A stretch of DNA of 64,000 bases from Nereocystis luetkeana (GCA_031213475.1 JARUPZ010000019.1:1662940-1726939), one strand, 5' to 3'; counted from the first letter of the stretch, positions 21,385 through 31,985 are shown. The notes: generated by a model from the sequence alone, not told the origin. A program made the numbers and translations.

Positions 21385-21640
21385 GCCATTTCGATGGACA
21401 GCGGGTTTTTGGCAGATCAGATGCTTCTTAGGGGTTGCTTAATGAGGGAAGTAAGTGGTCGTTTTTTGGTGGACGAGATGGAGGGATGTTGGTTGTAGTA
21501 GCAGTCTTCATGAGCGCCACATCAGTTATGATTATTTGTCGTATGATACTGCCGCGCTTTGGTTCTGGAGAGTTCTTCACTTTCTGTTAGACTTTTTTTT
21601 AGAACAGCATTTAATTACACATTGATTGTCGGATGGCAAG
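21385..21640 (+). mobile_element. Family F2, uninterrupted reference copy
   Basis: It runs from TTCGATGGACAGCGGGTTTT to ATTGATTGTCGGATGGCAAG. It lacks the TTAA MITE found in the 18.7 kb copy and the 425-bp element found in the 32.6 kb copy, so it supplies the empty site for both. At 21588 it has TTAG where the 42.4 kb copy has TACCTGGTA inserted. Confidence 0.85.
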
Positions 21641-21670
21641 CATAATAATAATAATAATAATGATAATAAA

Positions 21671-21711
<41 letters not shown>

Positions 21712-21831
21712 TATTAATAATAATAAGTTAATAATATGTTAATAATATTAATAATATTAATAATATTAATAATATTAATAATGATAATAATAATAAAAAT
21801 GACAACAATAATAATAATAGTAATAATAATG

Positions 21832-21874
<43 letters not shown>

Positions 21875-21906
21875 TGACAACAATAATAATAATAGTAATA
21901 ATAATG

Positions 21907-21945
<39 letters not shown>

Positions 21946-21957
21946 GTAATAATATGT
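21637..21957. repeat. (AAT)n microsatellite, about 320 bp
   Basis: Nearly pure AAT with ATT, GAT and AAATGACAAC interruptions. ATGACAACAATAATAATA occurs twice. It starts directly after the GGATGGCAAGCATA tail of the F2 copy, so it very likely grew from the retrotransposon tail. The poly-Leu and poly-Ile frames are artefacts. Confidence 0.95.
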
Positions 21958-22440
21958 AAGTTTTGGGCGTCTCGGGGTAGAGGGCAGTAAAGTTCATCGA
22001 CCCGCTGGCAGCAAGTGTCGTGGGGGGGAAGGATGGTGGGTCTATGGGGAGGAAAGGATTGGTGAAGAAACGCCTACTCCAAATCGTCGCGGTGACTACA
22101 ACGGTCGCCATTTCGAAGAGGGTGTCGCGATTCAGACCCCAGCTTAGGGGCCGTCAGGAATCGATAAGGAGGGCACCGATGGCGCGAGGTTGAAGCTTGG
22201 ATGCGGCTTAAGATTTAAGAATAGAAAGTGACGTGCACATACTGGGGCATAGGAGGGAGCAAAGACAGCACATACATAGAGTATCGTAGTTAATAAAACA
22301 TAGAGGGAAGTAGACAGAGAAGGTAAATACCCCTTGTGCATAGATAGGCTTCCTTTGTTTCCGGGGATTTCTTCTTTCAGGAATGTTTTGGGTGATCAAC
22401 GTTGAAGCTCATGATGCACATTGTGGGATGGCGAGCATAA
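21958..22440 (+). mobile_element. LINE F1, truncated copy with reverse transcriptase C-terminus
   Basis: The 5' part carries the C-terminal reading frame (see the separate pseudogene entry). The 3' UTR follows from about 22200 (GATTTAAGAATAGAAAGTGA) to GATGGCGAGCATAATAATAG at 22440. The left boundary abuts the (AAT)n array. Confidence 0.85.
21962..22193 (+). pseudogene. Non-LTR retrotransposon reverse transcriptase, C-terminal fragment, frameshifted
   Basis: The frame reads FGRLGVEGS, shifts by one base near 21987, and continues KFIDPLAASVVGGKDGGSMG, RKGLVKKRLLQIVAVTTTVA, ISKRVSRF and later APMARG before a stop at about 22193. The fragment at 51341-51769 has the same order of motifs (FGRLGKEG, FIDQLAAS, VTTQVAISRRV, PMAWGW). 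A block of the ETFGRLG type near the C-terminus is typical of plant and algal LINE-like reverse transcriptases; that link is from general knowledge. The catalytic domain is absent and the frame is broken, so it is dead. Confidence 0.75.
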
Positions 22441-22558
22441 TAATAGGTCCAAACATTTATTTATTTTTTAGCCAGACCCGATCAACTATTGATTAGCATT
22501 TTTTCTCTTTTTTAGTGTCTCGTACCCAGTGTGCACCCACCATTTTCTCGAATAAGGG

Positions 22559-22656
22559 TTAACCCTTTTAGGACCGCAGTCCCGTTTTGGGGACGAACTA
22601 CTTGAAATTTGAGTGGTTTGTCCCCAAACACGAGACTGCGGTTCTAAAAGGGTTAA
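22559..22656. mobile_element. TTAA MITE, copy 5 (best-preserved ends)
   Basis: It has TTAA on both sides. The left end is CCCTTTTAGGACCGCAGTCC and the right end is the near-perfect inverse. The core is CGTTTTGGGGAC...GTCCCCAAACACG around ACTACTTGAAATTTGAGTGG. The C-run terminus and TTAA target resemble piggyBac-type elements; no transposase was found in the window. Confidence 0.9.
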
Positions 22657-22659
22657 GGG

Positions 22660-23670
22660 CCCGTCTTAACGAGAAAACTTTTCAATGATACCGAATAGGA
22701 AAAAAATGAATTTGATTTGATTTGGATAGAATTTCGTGAAAAATTTGCCTGTTGGGTCCTATCGAGGAATTATTAATAGCGTATTTTTGAAAAAAACAAA
22801 ATCGAATAACGCACAAGGGCCAACGAACACCTTGAGGGGCAACAAACGAGGCGACAGACGGCCCGCGTCCTCCCCGGGCCGCCGCGGTCAGCGGCCGAAT
22901 ATTTCCGCCGGCACCGCTGAAGAGGCTATCGCTCTTGGGACGTCTTGGGTGGCTGGCGCAGCCCCGAAGCCCCACGCAGGCAGCAGCAACGGGGATACAG
23001 CGATCGAACCTCCATGAGCAAAGTCGTGACCTGGTTGGTGCTCGTGCGGTTTGCGAGGCAAAGAGGGATGAAAAACCGGGTTTGCGACGGCCTTGTATTT
23101 GTTTTTAGACGCCGCGGATGTCTACTCTATGCTAGGGGCCGTCAAAACCTCGCGCCGCGGGCGGCTGCTCCGGTGGCCCTGCCTGTTAGGAGTGGTAGAC
23201 CTCACCTGTGAAGCAGCCGACGACACGGCTCAAATTTGCGTGGCTTGCTTCGGTTTCGAGAACATGCCACGTCGAGTTGGGCGAACTCCCCAAAATGAGT
23301 AACACGAAGAGAGCAAGATACGTCCCAAACGACTTCTTATCGAATTCGTTTTTTTTTTTTTTTCATTTGATTCGAGTCAAACGTCGAAATGCCTCATTGG
23401 TGATTTCACTTTTCGACCAATCAGATGCAAATCAAATCAAATCAAATCAAAATCAAACGAAAAAAACTATTGGCGGAGTATCATAAAAATAATGTTATCG
23501 GTAAGATGGGCCCTAAAGCTCCACCGATCGTGGCACCACTCGGCCTCTCTGAGTGACATCCATCATCAATCATCAATCATCAATCATGCAGTCACAACGT
23601 CATCGGTGCCGAGAAGGCAAAGGAAGGGAGTACCGCAGTACATAGGGGGCGCAAACGAAGAAATCGAAAT
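22660..23670. other. Unassigned DNA with a GC-rich island
   Basis: From about 22840 to 23300 GC content is clearly higher than in the flanks. Three overlapping frames of 69-93 codons (22736-23017, 22945-23211, 23093-23302) are open, none with a recognised domain. It could be a decayed element body or an exon. The stretch at 23430-23457 is an AATCA-type repeat and 23562-23586 an (ATCATCA)-type run. Confidence 0.4.
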
Positions 23671-23677
23671 CACTGTT

Positions 23678-23778
23678 TTGACCCTTTTCGGACTGCCGCC
23701 CCGTTTTATTGGGGACAAGCTACTTATAATTTGACTTGCTCGTCCCCAATACGGGACTGCGGTCCTGAAAGGGTTTAT
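23678..23778. mobile_element. TTAA MITE, copy 6
   Basis: Left TTGACCCTTTTCGGACTGCC, right GACTGCGGTCCTGAAAGGGT; core GGGGACAAGC...GCTCGTCCCC. Confidence 0.85.
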
Positions 23779-23840
23779 AATGGAGGAACTCACGTGGCAA
23801 ATCGGAACCAGGCATGACGTGTGTACTGTAAATATTAATA

Positions 23841-23930
23841 TTACGGGGGACCATAGTTATACATAAAAACCTATATATTTAACCATTTTTACTAACAATA
23901 TTTGGTTCCATTAACTTTGGTCCCCCGTAA
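23841..23930. mobile_element. TTACGGGGGACC MITE, copy 2
   Basis: TTACGGGGGACCATAG at the left and TTTGGTCCCCCGTAA at the right, TA on both sides. This copy is 90 bp, lacking about 15 bp of the left arm. Confidence 0.9.
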
Positions 23931-24044
23931 TACTATGATCTGTAATGCCCCCCCACCGTAATATAGGGGGTGTAAAGAACTGCCTCTTCGATAATTGCCG
24001 AAAGAAAAGCCGGAGCGAAAAACCGCTTGCTGCGGGAGGCATTG

Positions 24045-24157
24045 TGTACTGCTGCCACTATTGCTGCTGCCACTGGTGCTACTGCCGCTGCTGCTGCTAC
24101 TGTTGCTGCTGCTACTGCTACTGCTGCTGCTACCTCTGCTGCTGCTACTACTTCCAA

Positions 24158-24220
<63 letters not shown>

Positions 24221-24221
24221 G

Positions 24222-24259
<38 letters not shown>
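24045..24259. repeat. (CTG)/(CTA) trinucleotide array
   Basis: Interrupted CTG/CTA units lead into (CTA)n from about 24160 to 24259, broken once by GTACTA. Poly-Tyr, poly-Thr and poly-Ser frames are artefacts. Confidence 0.95.
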
Positions 24260-24337
24260 AAAACCTTCTCTTATGGGGGGGCGTATACACAGCAGCCATA
24301 ACGCACGATGAACCCAAAAAATCCCTTCTACTTTTAC

Positions 24338-24480
24338 CCACCTTATTATTGTTACACTTGCCGTCCGACAACGTGCAGCATGCGCTTCAACGTTGATCAA
24401 TCAAAACACTCCCGGAAGAAGAACTCCCCGGATACAAAGGAAGCCTATGCACAAGGTCTATCTATCTTCTGTGTCTACCT
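24338..24480 (-). repeat. LINE F1 3' end
   Basis: Minus strand: GGTAGACACAGAAGATAGAT, CTTTGTATCCGGGGAGTTCT, CACGTTGTCGGACGGCAAGT, then AATAATAA. This is a diverged tail of the same family. Confidence 0.8.
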
Positions 24481-24683
24481 TATTTGGTTCGGATGATAGT
24501 AGAGACCGCGGCTTGACGCGGCCCTTGGCTCGCCGCCCTCCTACTCCAAGAAAACGAATATCTTGAGGCCAAAACAAGGCCTTGGCGTGTACAACAAATC
24601 GGTTTCCTATTAATAGACACCACTCTTGCCGCGAAACATTCGGCGACCCGCGATAGAGCAAGACTACGAGCAAATATAGCGGA

Positions 24684-24940
24684 GTGCATGCTCGTAGGGG
24701 ACTTTTTCTTGTCTAAAAACCGACTAGCGGAAAGCGCGAAAGCGTAAGTTAGCTACATTCGATGGAAATCGACGTGCAGTGGGAAATGCTGAACCCTATA
24801 TATGCGCGATAAAAATGACGGCATGGACCGGGGGGGGGAGGAGGGACGACGCGTGTGACCACGGCTTGTCCAGAAGAAGAAGAGGGCAAAACCCCCTACG
24901 AGTTAAGCTGGAAAGTAAAAGTGATGATTAAAATATTTAT
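24684..24940 (+). mobile_element. SINE3 body and tail
   Basis: Order: GTGCATGCTCGTAGGGGACT, CGGAAAGCGCGAAAGCGTAA, GTTAGCTACATTCGATGGAA, GAACCCTATA, a G run at 24831-24839, GGGACGACGCG, GTGACCACGGCTTGTCCAGA and GCTGGAAAGTAAAAGTGATG. The full copy at 62495-62935 shows that a tRNA-like head precedes this body. Here the head is missing. Confidence 0.8.
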
Positions 24941-25573
24941 ACATAGCACCCAATCTTTATGGGGATCCTCCTCAACGGAGGAGCTATACCTCAACACCTG
25001 CAGCAACCCATTTTGTTTTTGTTTGTATTTTGTATTTTTCTGAAAAGCTAGACGTGCAACACCATGAACGCTGTGATGGGTGCATCACGAATGCCACTAG
25101 CGGACAACAATATCACGGTGGCCTCCAATATATACCAGTACCTGGTAGGTCCAAAGAAAGGGGGGGAGAGAGGCTTCACAATGTATTCCAGAAGAATAAT
25201 ACAAAAGCAGCATCGGTTGGAAAGCTCTGACTGAGCCCATCGTCAACCGCGTGTTTTGAAGCGCAGTTTTTTTTTGTCGATTCACGGGGGTGTCCTTATT
25301 GACTACCAGGTATGTTGGGACGGGAGCTATAGTATTGTAAGGAAGTGCTAAATTGACACACGACACGAAGTGGGAACGCGGAAGTGTAGGGAGCTTAAGA
25401 TTTATTTTTACCAACCCGCCGGAGGGGGAACAAAAACAAAATACACACACACATGAGATACAACGCACCATACAGTAGTGGGGGCTTTCGGCTTATTTTT
25501 GGGGCCTGAATTCTCTATGGCCTCCGTGATAGTGTCAACACGTACGGTAGCAGTGCTGTTCCAACGATACTGG

Positions 25574-25650
25574 GTTACCAATCCTTTTAGGGCGGCGGTC
25601 CCGTTTTGGAGACAAGCCACTCAAGCCGCAGTCCTAACGGCCCCCTTAGG
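25574..25650. repeat. TTAA MITE fragment
   Basis: AATCCTTTTAGGGCGGCGGT, CCCGTTTTGGAGACAAGCCA, then directly CCGCAGTCCTAACGG. The centre is deleted. Confidence 0.7.
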
Positions 25651-25765
25651 TCTTAATTTGTTCTGGCTAAAAAGTGCTGCGAGGTACCAAGGCATTGAGG
25701 CACGCCCTGTGGTAGTACTGCCTCTGGAGGCGTTCAACGGTATAGAGGGTCACCCTTTTTGTTTT

Positions 25766-25980
25766 TAGGCTCCTCATTTTATGGAGCTCCATACCTCACC
25801 CGAAAACTGACTTCAATAAAAAAAACAAATGCATCCCGGCGAACAATCCCATCGTCCAAGTTTACAAAAACGCCATCTTCCGAAACAAGATTGGCATTCC
25901 GACTATGCTGGGTTAAGGAACCCCGCCATTCAGAAAATATTTTACGTAACGGAAACGTGCTACCTCTATCGTAGAACGCA
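25766..25980 (+). repeat. Repeat L copy 2 (empty-site copy)
   Basis: It is collinear with 6945-7130 and reads GTGCTACCTCTATCG without the TACCAGGTA insertion. It ends in CTATCGTAGAACGC, which also occurs at 6839. Confidence 0.8.
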
Positions 25981-26029
25981 TCTCTGGATTGTACGTAATG
26001 TGGACCCTGATTGAAATGTTGGACATCGA

Positions 26030-26215
26030 AACGGGAATTGGAAGGAGCAAGGACAGCATATGGAGTATACAAGCCGAAAGTTGGCATAGAAGGGAGGTAG
26101 ACTTGGTGCATGGGTTTCCTTTTGTTTCCGAGGTTTTCTTCGTTCGGGAAAGTTATGAGCGATCAATGTTGAAGATCATGCTGCACATTGTCGGATGGCA
26201 AGAGAAATAATAATA
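26030..26215 (+). mobile_element. LINE F1 3' UTR and tail
   Basis: It runs GGAGCAAGGACAGCATATGG, AAGTTGGCATAGAAGGGAGG, GTGCATGGGTTTCCTTTTGT, TTGAAGATCATGCTGCACAT and GTCGGATGGCAAGAGAAATA, then (ATA)n. It is 5'-truncated inside the UTR. Confidence 0.85.
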
Positions 26216-26219
26216 ATAT

Positions 26220-28020
26220 AATCACATCCCCAGTTTGGCCGGTGGCATATTTGACTAGTAATAGAACAACACTGCTAACAACAGGTACAGAGTACGGTTC
26301 ATGTTCTACCACGCGCTCGAAAAACATAGGCGGCAAAAAGGATTGTCGGGCACTTACGCATAACGTATACAGATATCAATCCCGAACGGCAAACACAATG
26401 GCACCTCGTACTGCGTATGAGTAAGCGGCCCTGAGCACTACCGATTTCTATAATGCTTGCAGCTACGTAGCGAACGCCAAAACAAGGTGAGGGCAACGCA
26501 GTAGTCGCGGCCCAAGAGCGATCTACAGCGAGTAGCGACCCAAGTGCTGTCGGCTTCTACAGTACGTACCGTATAGGAAGTGAAACGGAGGAAACTGTAT
26601 CCCCGCGAACTGAACCGCCAGGCAATTTGCAATGGTTAGCGGACGTGACGCACATATTCCCGCACCCCGGAACCCGAGGCAATCAGAACGCCGTCCGAAA
26701 ATTAAACCATTTTTTTTTTTTTCACCATTCATACCTGTGCTTGGATGGCCGCGCTCGGAGTCTGCAAGCACCGAAGGTAGTCTCCCATCGTGTCCGACCT
26801 GTGTGACAGCCGCCACCACATTCGTTATCACAGCGCGGACACAATGCGTTCGTTTAGGACACAATTCGTTCGTTTGTGCTAACGATTGTTAATAGTTTGT
26901 TTCTGCAGAGCGAACAGCGACTCGTACATACAGTACATGCATGCATAGACTCGACGACGACGAGGGGGAGAGAAAACAACGATGACACACGCCTACGTAA
27001 CATTTTTATGATTTTCATGTGCAAGGGTACGTTATCCGTGGTTGTGGTGAACGAAAGGAGAACAACCAATCTGGGCGGAAATATAAGGACCGTTTATATA
27101 TGAAAATTAATACCAACCGGTCCTTCTATTCACGCCCAGAGCGGTGTACCGTAAATATCGTTGGTTTCGCACAGGGGGTGCGATCGTTTTTCCAGGACGG
27201 GAAGGCTGTTGTTGTAATACCGGATTAACGATACCGAATTATGCTGTTTTTTCGGAAACATCTGGTCAAGAGAGGGAGAGTCTTCCGAGAGTATAAACGT
27301 TCGAACGTTTTTAGCACCCTCATGCCGTTCTTGACGAGGAGGAAAAAAAAAAAAACGAGCCCTTGAAAAAACGATCGCACCCCTCAGCCGCTGTGCGGAA
27401 TCAACGCTCTTTGCGGTAGTACTCATAAAAAAATCCGTTTTCGGGCGAGATTGTAGAGCTTGCTCAGATTCTCATACATACGTACGTAAGAACCTGTGAT
27501 GGCCAACAATGGAGCGCCCCGCTCTACCGTCGTACGTTTTTATTTATCTTGGGATTTATAGTGCGGAGGCTTTTATTTACCTTGGTCTTGTCTAGCGTGA
27601 GGGAGCAAAGGGAGCAAAAAGCGCAAAGAAAGTTTTTTTTTTTTGTTCCGAGACAAAAAAAAAAGTGTGGGCACGTTAAGCAAGCACGCGAAGAAAGCGA
27701 GCGACGCAATGGAAGCGACGATTACTTGTCGTAGACTCGCCGGGCGCGAAGCAGGTGCTTATGGTCAGCGAGTAGAAGAAGAAGCGAGCGAGCGAGCGAG
27801 CGAGGGCGACTGACCGCCCGTGACTGACTGATGCATGCTGCCATCGTCATGACAACTCGTCGGACGGCGCGAACAGCCCGAACGAACAAAAACACCCTTC
27901 GAGGGGTGGTGGGCTGATTGGATTGTTTTCTGAGCTCTCTCCTCGCGCGAAACATGACTTCGTTTGAGGGAAGTTTAGCCTGTTGTTCGCTCAAGCCCAC
28001 CTGCCGTTCTAAAAGCGCGC
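26220..28020. other. Unassigned DNA, one hairpin, no gene seen
   Basis: No frame has a recognisable motif. A stem of about 23 bp lies at 27069-27140: TCTGGGCGGAAATATAAGGA and its imperfect inverse. Its arm resembles the TIR of the 585-bp element (CTGGTCGGAAATATAAG). A (GAGC)n run is at 27785-27806. Confidence 0.5.
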
Positions 28021-28029
28021 TTCGTACAG

Positions 28030-28740
28030 ATCAGATCAGATCAGATAGATCATCGATTCCCACAGTTCATGACCTAGATCCTTCAGGGCACGATCTGCTA
28101 TTAATAGCGCGCGTTGCTGAGTGGGAGCCGTATACAACGTGCATGACCTACGAGCAGATGCTTCCCGGATTGGATTTGTGCTATACAGGTCCTGCCACTG
28201 CTATACCGTCTCATAGCGGCGGCTTAGATGATCTAGATGATCTAGATGATTTAGATGAATACACCATCTAGATGACTAGATGATCTAGATGATCAAGATG
28301 ATCAAGATGATCTAGATGATCTAAACGATCAAGATCATCTAAATGATCTAGATTATCTAGATGATCAAGATCATCTAAATTATCTAGATTATCTAGATGA
28401 TCTAGAAGATTTACATGATCTAGATGATCTAGATGATGATCAGTCCAAGGTGTGGAATACTTCTCGTACCCCTCCGACCGGCCGTATAAGCTCCGTGTGA
28501 TGTTCCTACTACGGGGGACCATAGTAAATAGGACCAAATAGTGGTAGTAAAATAGGCAAATATGCAGGTTTTTTGTGTGTAACGTAGGTCCTGTGAACTA
28601 TGCCCCCCCGTAATATTGGAGTCCGAACTCGGATTACATTCCCGGTCAGAGTCGTCCACTGTTGCCCAGATAATCTAGATGATCTAGATGATTACATTAT
28701 CTAGATGACTAGATGGTCTAGATGATCAAGATGAACTCGG
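28030..28740. repeat. GATCTA/GATGAT degenerate satellite
   Basis: Units of ATGATCTAG, ATGATCAAG and ATTATCTAG repeat at 28208-28440 and again at 28668-28735. A (CAGAT)n run is at 28027-28048. A 41-bp direct repeat, GAACTCGGATTACA...GTCGTCCACTGTTGC, occurs at 28626-28667 and 28733-28775. Each unit is close to palindromic (CTAGATGATCTAG). A MITE copy is inserted at 28509-28613. The Leu-Asp repeat frames come from the 9-bp period. Confidence 0.85.
28509..28613. mobile_element. TTACGGGGGACC MITE, copy 3
   Basis: TACGGGGGACCATAGTAAAT at the left; ACTATGCCCCCCCGTAA at the right. Right-side ATAGTCCC pairing is damaged. Confidence 0.85.
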
Positions 28741-28779
28741 ATTACAATCCCGGTCAGAGTCGTCCACTGTTGCTTGACA

Positions 28780-29260
28780 CCCTACGTAGCAATCAGGGCC
28801 CACCATAGACACAGTATATCTACGGGTATATCTACGGGTACATCTATATTGTTTTTTACCAAGCGCTTTTGGTCCTGATTAGCGTGTTAATGAAGAACGG
28901 TTGATCGCTTTCGAGGAGATCAACTCGGCCAGAAAATACCGAGGCAAAAAACGTGGTGTCCGCTCCCCTACACATAGCGTGGCGCTGCACCTTCGTCGCT
29001 TCTCCATTTATGGCTGCAGCTTTGTTGCCGTAAAAGAGTAAAACAACGTTGCCTTCGTGCAGGTGTGTGATCGATTTTCAGCGCGGCGCTCGTTTTTTCC
29101 CCAGCGACAAGAAGAGCGCAACAACAAAAAGCCCAACGTTATACCTCGTACTCGTATGTGTATACCACAGGTAGACGGCGGTAGTACTGTAGGTCTGACG
29201 ATGGGTGGTATGCAGTTCCATATTTTAATAAAACAGCGGTGATAGGGTATGCAATACACA
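28780..29260. other. Unassigned DNA, no gene seen
   Basis: TATATCTACGGG is repeated two to three times at 28826-28850. No other structure was recognised. Confidence 0.5.
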
Positions 29261-29265
29261 CCACA

Positions 29266-29515
29266 GGGGGGACAGGGGGGGGGGGGTGCTCGATAGGAGA
29301 GATGTATTCGATCTCATGCATGGCCGTAGTCGTTTGACCATAGACCCTCGCATCCCCACAACGCCCGGACGGAGCATGTCGGGTTTTCACCGACCAGGCA
29401 GACATTGCTTGCACCAAGCGCGAAGCGAAACGTGAGGTGTCCGGCGAGTCGCATGAAGGGTGAGCTGCATCCTACTAAGACCCGCTTGTGAGGCGGACTT
29501 GCAAATGGATGAAAG
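29266..29515 (-). mobile_element. Family D, 5'-truncated copy
   Basis: Minus-strand family D from CAAGTCCGCCTCACAAGCGG to CTCCTATCGAGCA, with the expected poly(C) end read as the G run at 29272-29286. A second G run (29527-29553) lies beyond the truncated 5' side. Confidence 0.85.
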
Positions 29516-29629
29516 CTTCTATGGGTACGGGGGGCGGGGGGGGGGGGGGGGGGATATTTCTCACTCACCCGTGTGACAAGCTACGTTCAACCTCCAGGCG
29601 TTTTTATTTTCGTTTGCGTCCCTAATATA

Positions 29630-29790
29630 GACAATATGTCGAAAGTTAGCACAGAAGTGAGGTATACTAGGGGCATGGGTTTCCTTTTGTTTCCGAGGTT
29701 TTCTTCTTTCGGAAAAGTTATGAGCGGTCAACGTTTGTTGAAGATCATATGCTGCACATTGTCGGATGGCAAGATAAATAATAGTAATAT
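29630..29790 (+). mobile_element. LINE F1 3' UTR and tail
   Basis: It runs GTCGAAAGTTAGCACAGAAG, GGCATGGGTTTCCTTTTGTT, AAGTTATGAGCGGTCAACG and TTGTCGGATGGCAAGATAAA, then ATAGTAATA. Confidence 0.8.
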
Positions 29791-30180
29791 AGACACACCC
29801 ACTCCTTGAACTCAGCAGCTTCATGTTTTGTCTTTCTCATATACGGACCGCTGGGTTTCCTGGAGGCCATATATATCCCGTGCGTAGTATTCGCACGCGC
29901 GATCGAAGTATCACACACAGCCTGCAAAGATGGGTTTCCACGAAACCCTTCGATCTCCCAGCTGTTGTTTTTCAACTTTTAATTATATATATAATACTCG
30001 GAGTATATATATACACAATATGTATATATATGGGTACGTACATCATATGTCCGGAAGGTTCTCGATCAGATTCTCCCGTGAAGATAACTTGATCGGCGGT
30101 AATTTGGCAAACAAGAACTTTCCGTTCTGGGGAAAAATTCGGGCGAGCTCAAAAACGATTGCCCCATCCATCCCTGTGGC
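29790..30180. other. Unassigned DNA, no gene seen
   Basis: An AT-rich TATATA stretch is at 29980-30040. No repeat shared with other parts of the window and no coding motif was recognised. Confidence 0.5.
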
Positions 30181-30183
30181 AAG

Positions 30184-30450
30184 TTAGCCCTTAAAGCACT
30201 GCAGTCCTGTTTTTTGGGGACAAATTACTCCAATTCCAAGCGGTTTGTCCCCAAAACGGGGCTGCGGTCCTGGACGGGTCAACGGCGCTATTGCGGTTTT
30301 ATTGTATCGTAAGCAGCAGCTACCCTTTTTTGGGGACTGCAGCCTCGTGTTTGGCACGAACTACCAGGTAGGTATCACATGCTTGAAAACAATCGAGCGT
30401 TTTTTTTTGCCCCCAGTAAGGGGCTGCAGTCCTCGAAGTGCTGAAGAAGG
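30184..30450. mobile_element. Two adjacent TTAA-type MITEs
   Basis: The first, 30184-30282, has CCCTTAAAGCACTGCAGTCC and GCTGCGGTCCTGGACGGGTC arms. The second, 30328-30450, is a diverged subtype with GGGGACTGCAGCCTCGTGTT and GGGGCTGCAGTCCTCGAAGT arms. A TACCAGGTA lies in its loop (30362-30370). The subtype recurs at 48738-48850. Confidence 0.75.
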
Positions 30451-30568
30451 GGCTCCTCCTCGCCACCATAGCTATACAGCAGTGAGTACGGACTGCACAG
30501 CACAGCATCATTAAGTAAAGCAACCCGATGAAAGGTCCAAAAACCTATACACCCGGTAGACGCTACTA

Positions 30569-30673
30569 TTACGGGGGACCATAGTTAATAGGACCTATGG
30601 TATACATAAAAACCTATATATTTCACCATTTTTACTTACAATATTTGGTCCTATTAACTATGGTCCCCCGTAA
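30569..30673. mobile_element. TTACGGGGGACC MITE, copy 4
   Basis: 105 bp with perfect ends, flanked by TA. The inner arms AATAGGACC and GGTCCTATT are also paired, so most of the element can fold back. Confidence 0.92.
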
Positions 30674-30765
30674 TATCACGAAAATGTTGTGTACGTACGG
30701 CGGCAAGTACTGCTATTAATAATTGCCATCAACAGGTAATAATGGCATTCGAACGATGTTCGGTT

Positions 30766-30870
30766 AAACCAAATTAGGACTGCACTCCCGTTTTGGGGGC
30801 AAACTACTTGAAATTTGACTGGTGCCTCCCCTCAAGTGGACCGCCTGAAGTTCGCCCTGAAAGAGGGTCA
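30766..30870. mobile_element. TTAA MITE, decayed copy
   Basis: AATTAGGACTGCACTCCCGT, TTTGGGGGCAAACTACTTGA, then a badly decayed right arm ending CCTGAAAGAGGGTCAA. Confidence 0.7.
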
Positions 30871-30904
30871 AGGCCACGCTGGCACCCAAAGCGTCTCCTG
30901 GTCC

Positions 30905-31690
30905 ACCCGGGTTTCGGGTTACTCTAATCTCTAGTAGATGTTTTATCGGAACACAAAAAAAAAGCGACGCTATGGTAGCACGCTGCGTTTAGAACTCCGG
31001 CTGGCGCGTGCTTGCCGGAGACCGACGGTGACTCAAAGGAGATTCATCTTCATCACAGCAGCTCGCGTTTCTCTCGAGATTGCTCTCCCGCAGCGTCTCA
31101 ACAGAGGCCTACACCTCGACACAGAGGTAGGTGCTGCAGTGGTCGAAATTGGTCGAATTTTGTGGGGTGCACAAAATGAGGCAAACAAAAACTATCCCCT
31201 AACCGAACGGTTGCAAATCTCGCTTGCGGACAGCTACACAGAGCTCCTCGCAGAAAAAAAACTGCAGCCTGCAGCCCGCGAAATCCAGGGATGCTCCTGA
31301 CGATGGAGTGTGCGAGGGCGTCGGGTGCGCCAGACGGCAATCGTAGGCGGCGAGAAACGACTCCCGGGATGTTTTCGTGCATTCGAAGTTGCCAGCGAAG
31401 GCGGCACGAAAAAAAAAACGCTCGCGAAAACGCCAAACAAGGTGTCGTTTCACGCAAGGAAGGGAGCAATACATACATAGCACAATGGCTACATCAGCGA
31501 TGAAGAGATGGCCTCCACTGAAATATTGCAGTTCCCCAGGCGGGTGGCATACCTCTTGGGAAAAGTCGTCGTCGAAGATGCTGCAGGAGGAAAAACTACG
31601 TTCCTGCGATCGAATACGTCCAGGAGACAGCACTTTCACCTCTTGACAGACAGCACATTTGCCTTGGCATGCCTTGGCTGACACCAAAGT
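30905..31690 (-). repeat. Diverged repeat J, copy 2, with a 162-codon minus-strand frame
   Basis: It is related to 1890-2560. The minus strand has an open frame from 31687 to 31199 that includes CQGKCAVCQEV near its start, GGHLFIADVA, and ESFLAAYDCRLAHPTPSHTP. The last segment is recognisable in copy 1 (LAAYDCYLTHPTPSHTP), as is VDVA, so this frame was probably coding in an ancestor. I do not recognise the family. The Cys pairs near the start could be part of a zinc-binding motif, but the evidence is thin. Confidence 0.5.
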
Positions 31691-31985
31691 ACTACCAGAT
31701 AAAATTTACTGCGGAACACCGGGCCCTACACCCTTGGCATCGCACGTTTGGGGTTCCTTGACACGTCTCCTGACATCTTTGCCCGTGATGGGGTATAATA
31801 GTAAGCTATTGGGCCCAAAAGAAGTGCACTAAAAGGCTAAAAAGCTCAGAATTCAGGATTCTTGTATATTTTTGCATCAACTATTCTACATCATATTCTA
31901 CTGCGAAATATTTGGTACGGATCTTGATGGCAAATCCCTTGATCTAATTTCAAGTCGTATGTATATGTTGCCTCAACGCCTACGA

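Noticed and set aside
28208-28440. CRISPR-like regular repeats
   Set aside because: Units are about 9 bp without unique spacers; it is a satellite, and the window is eukaryotic.
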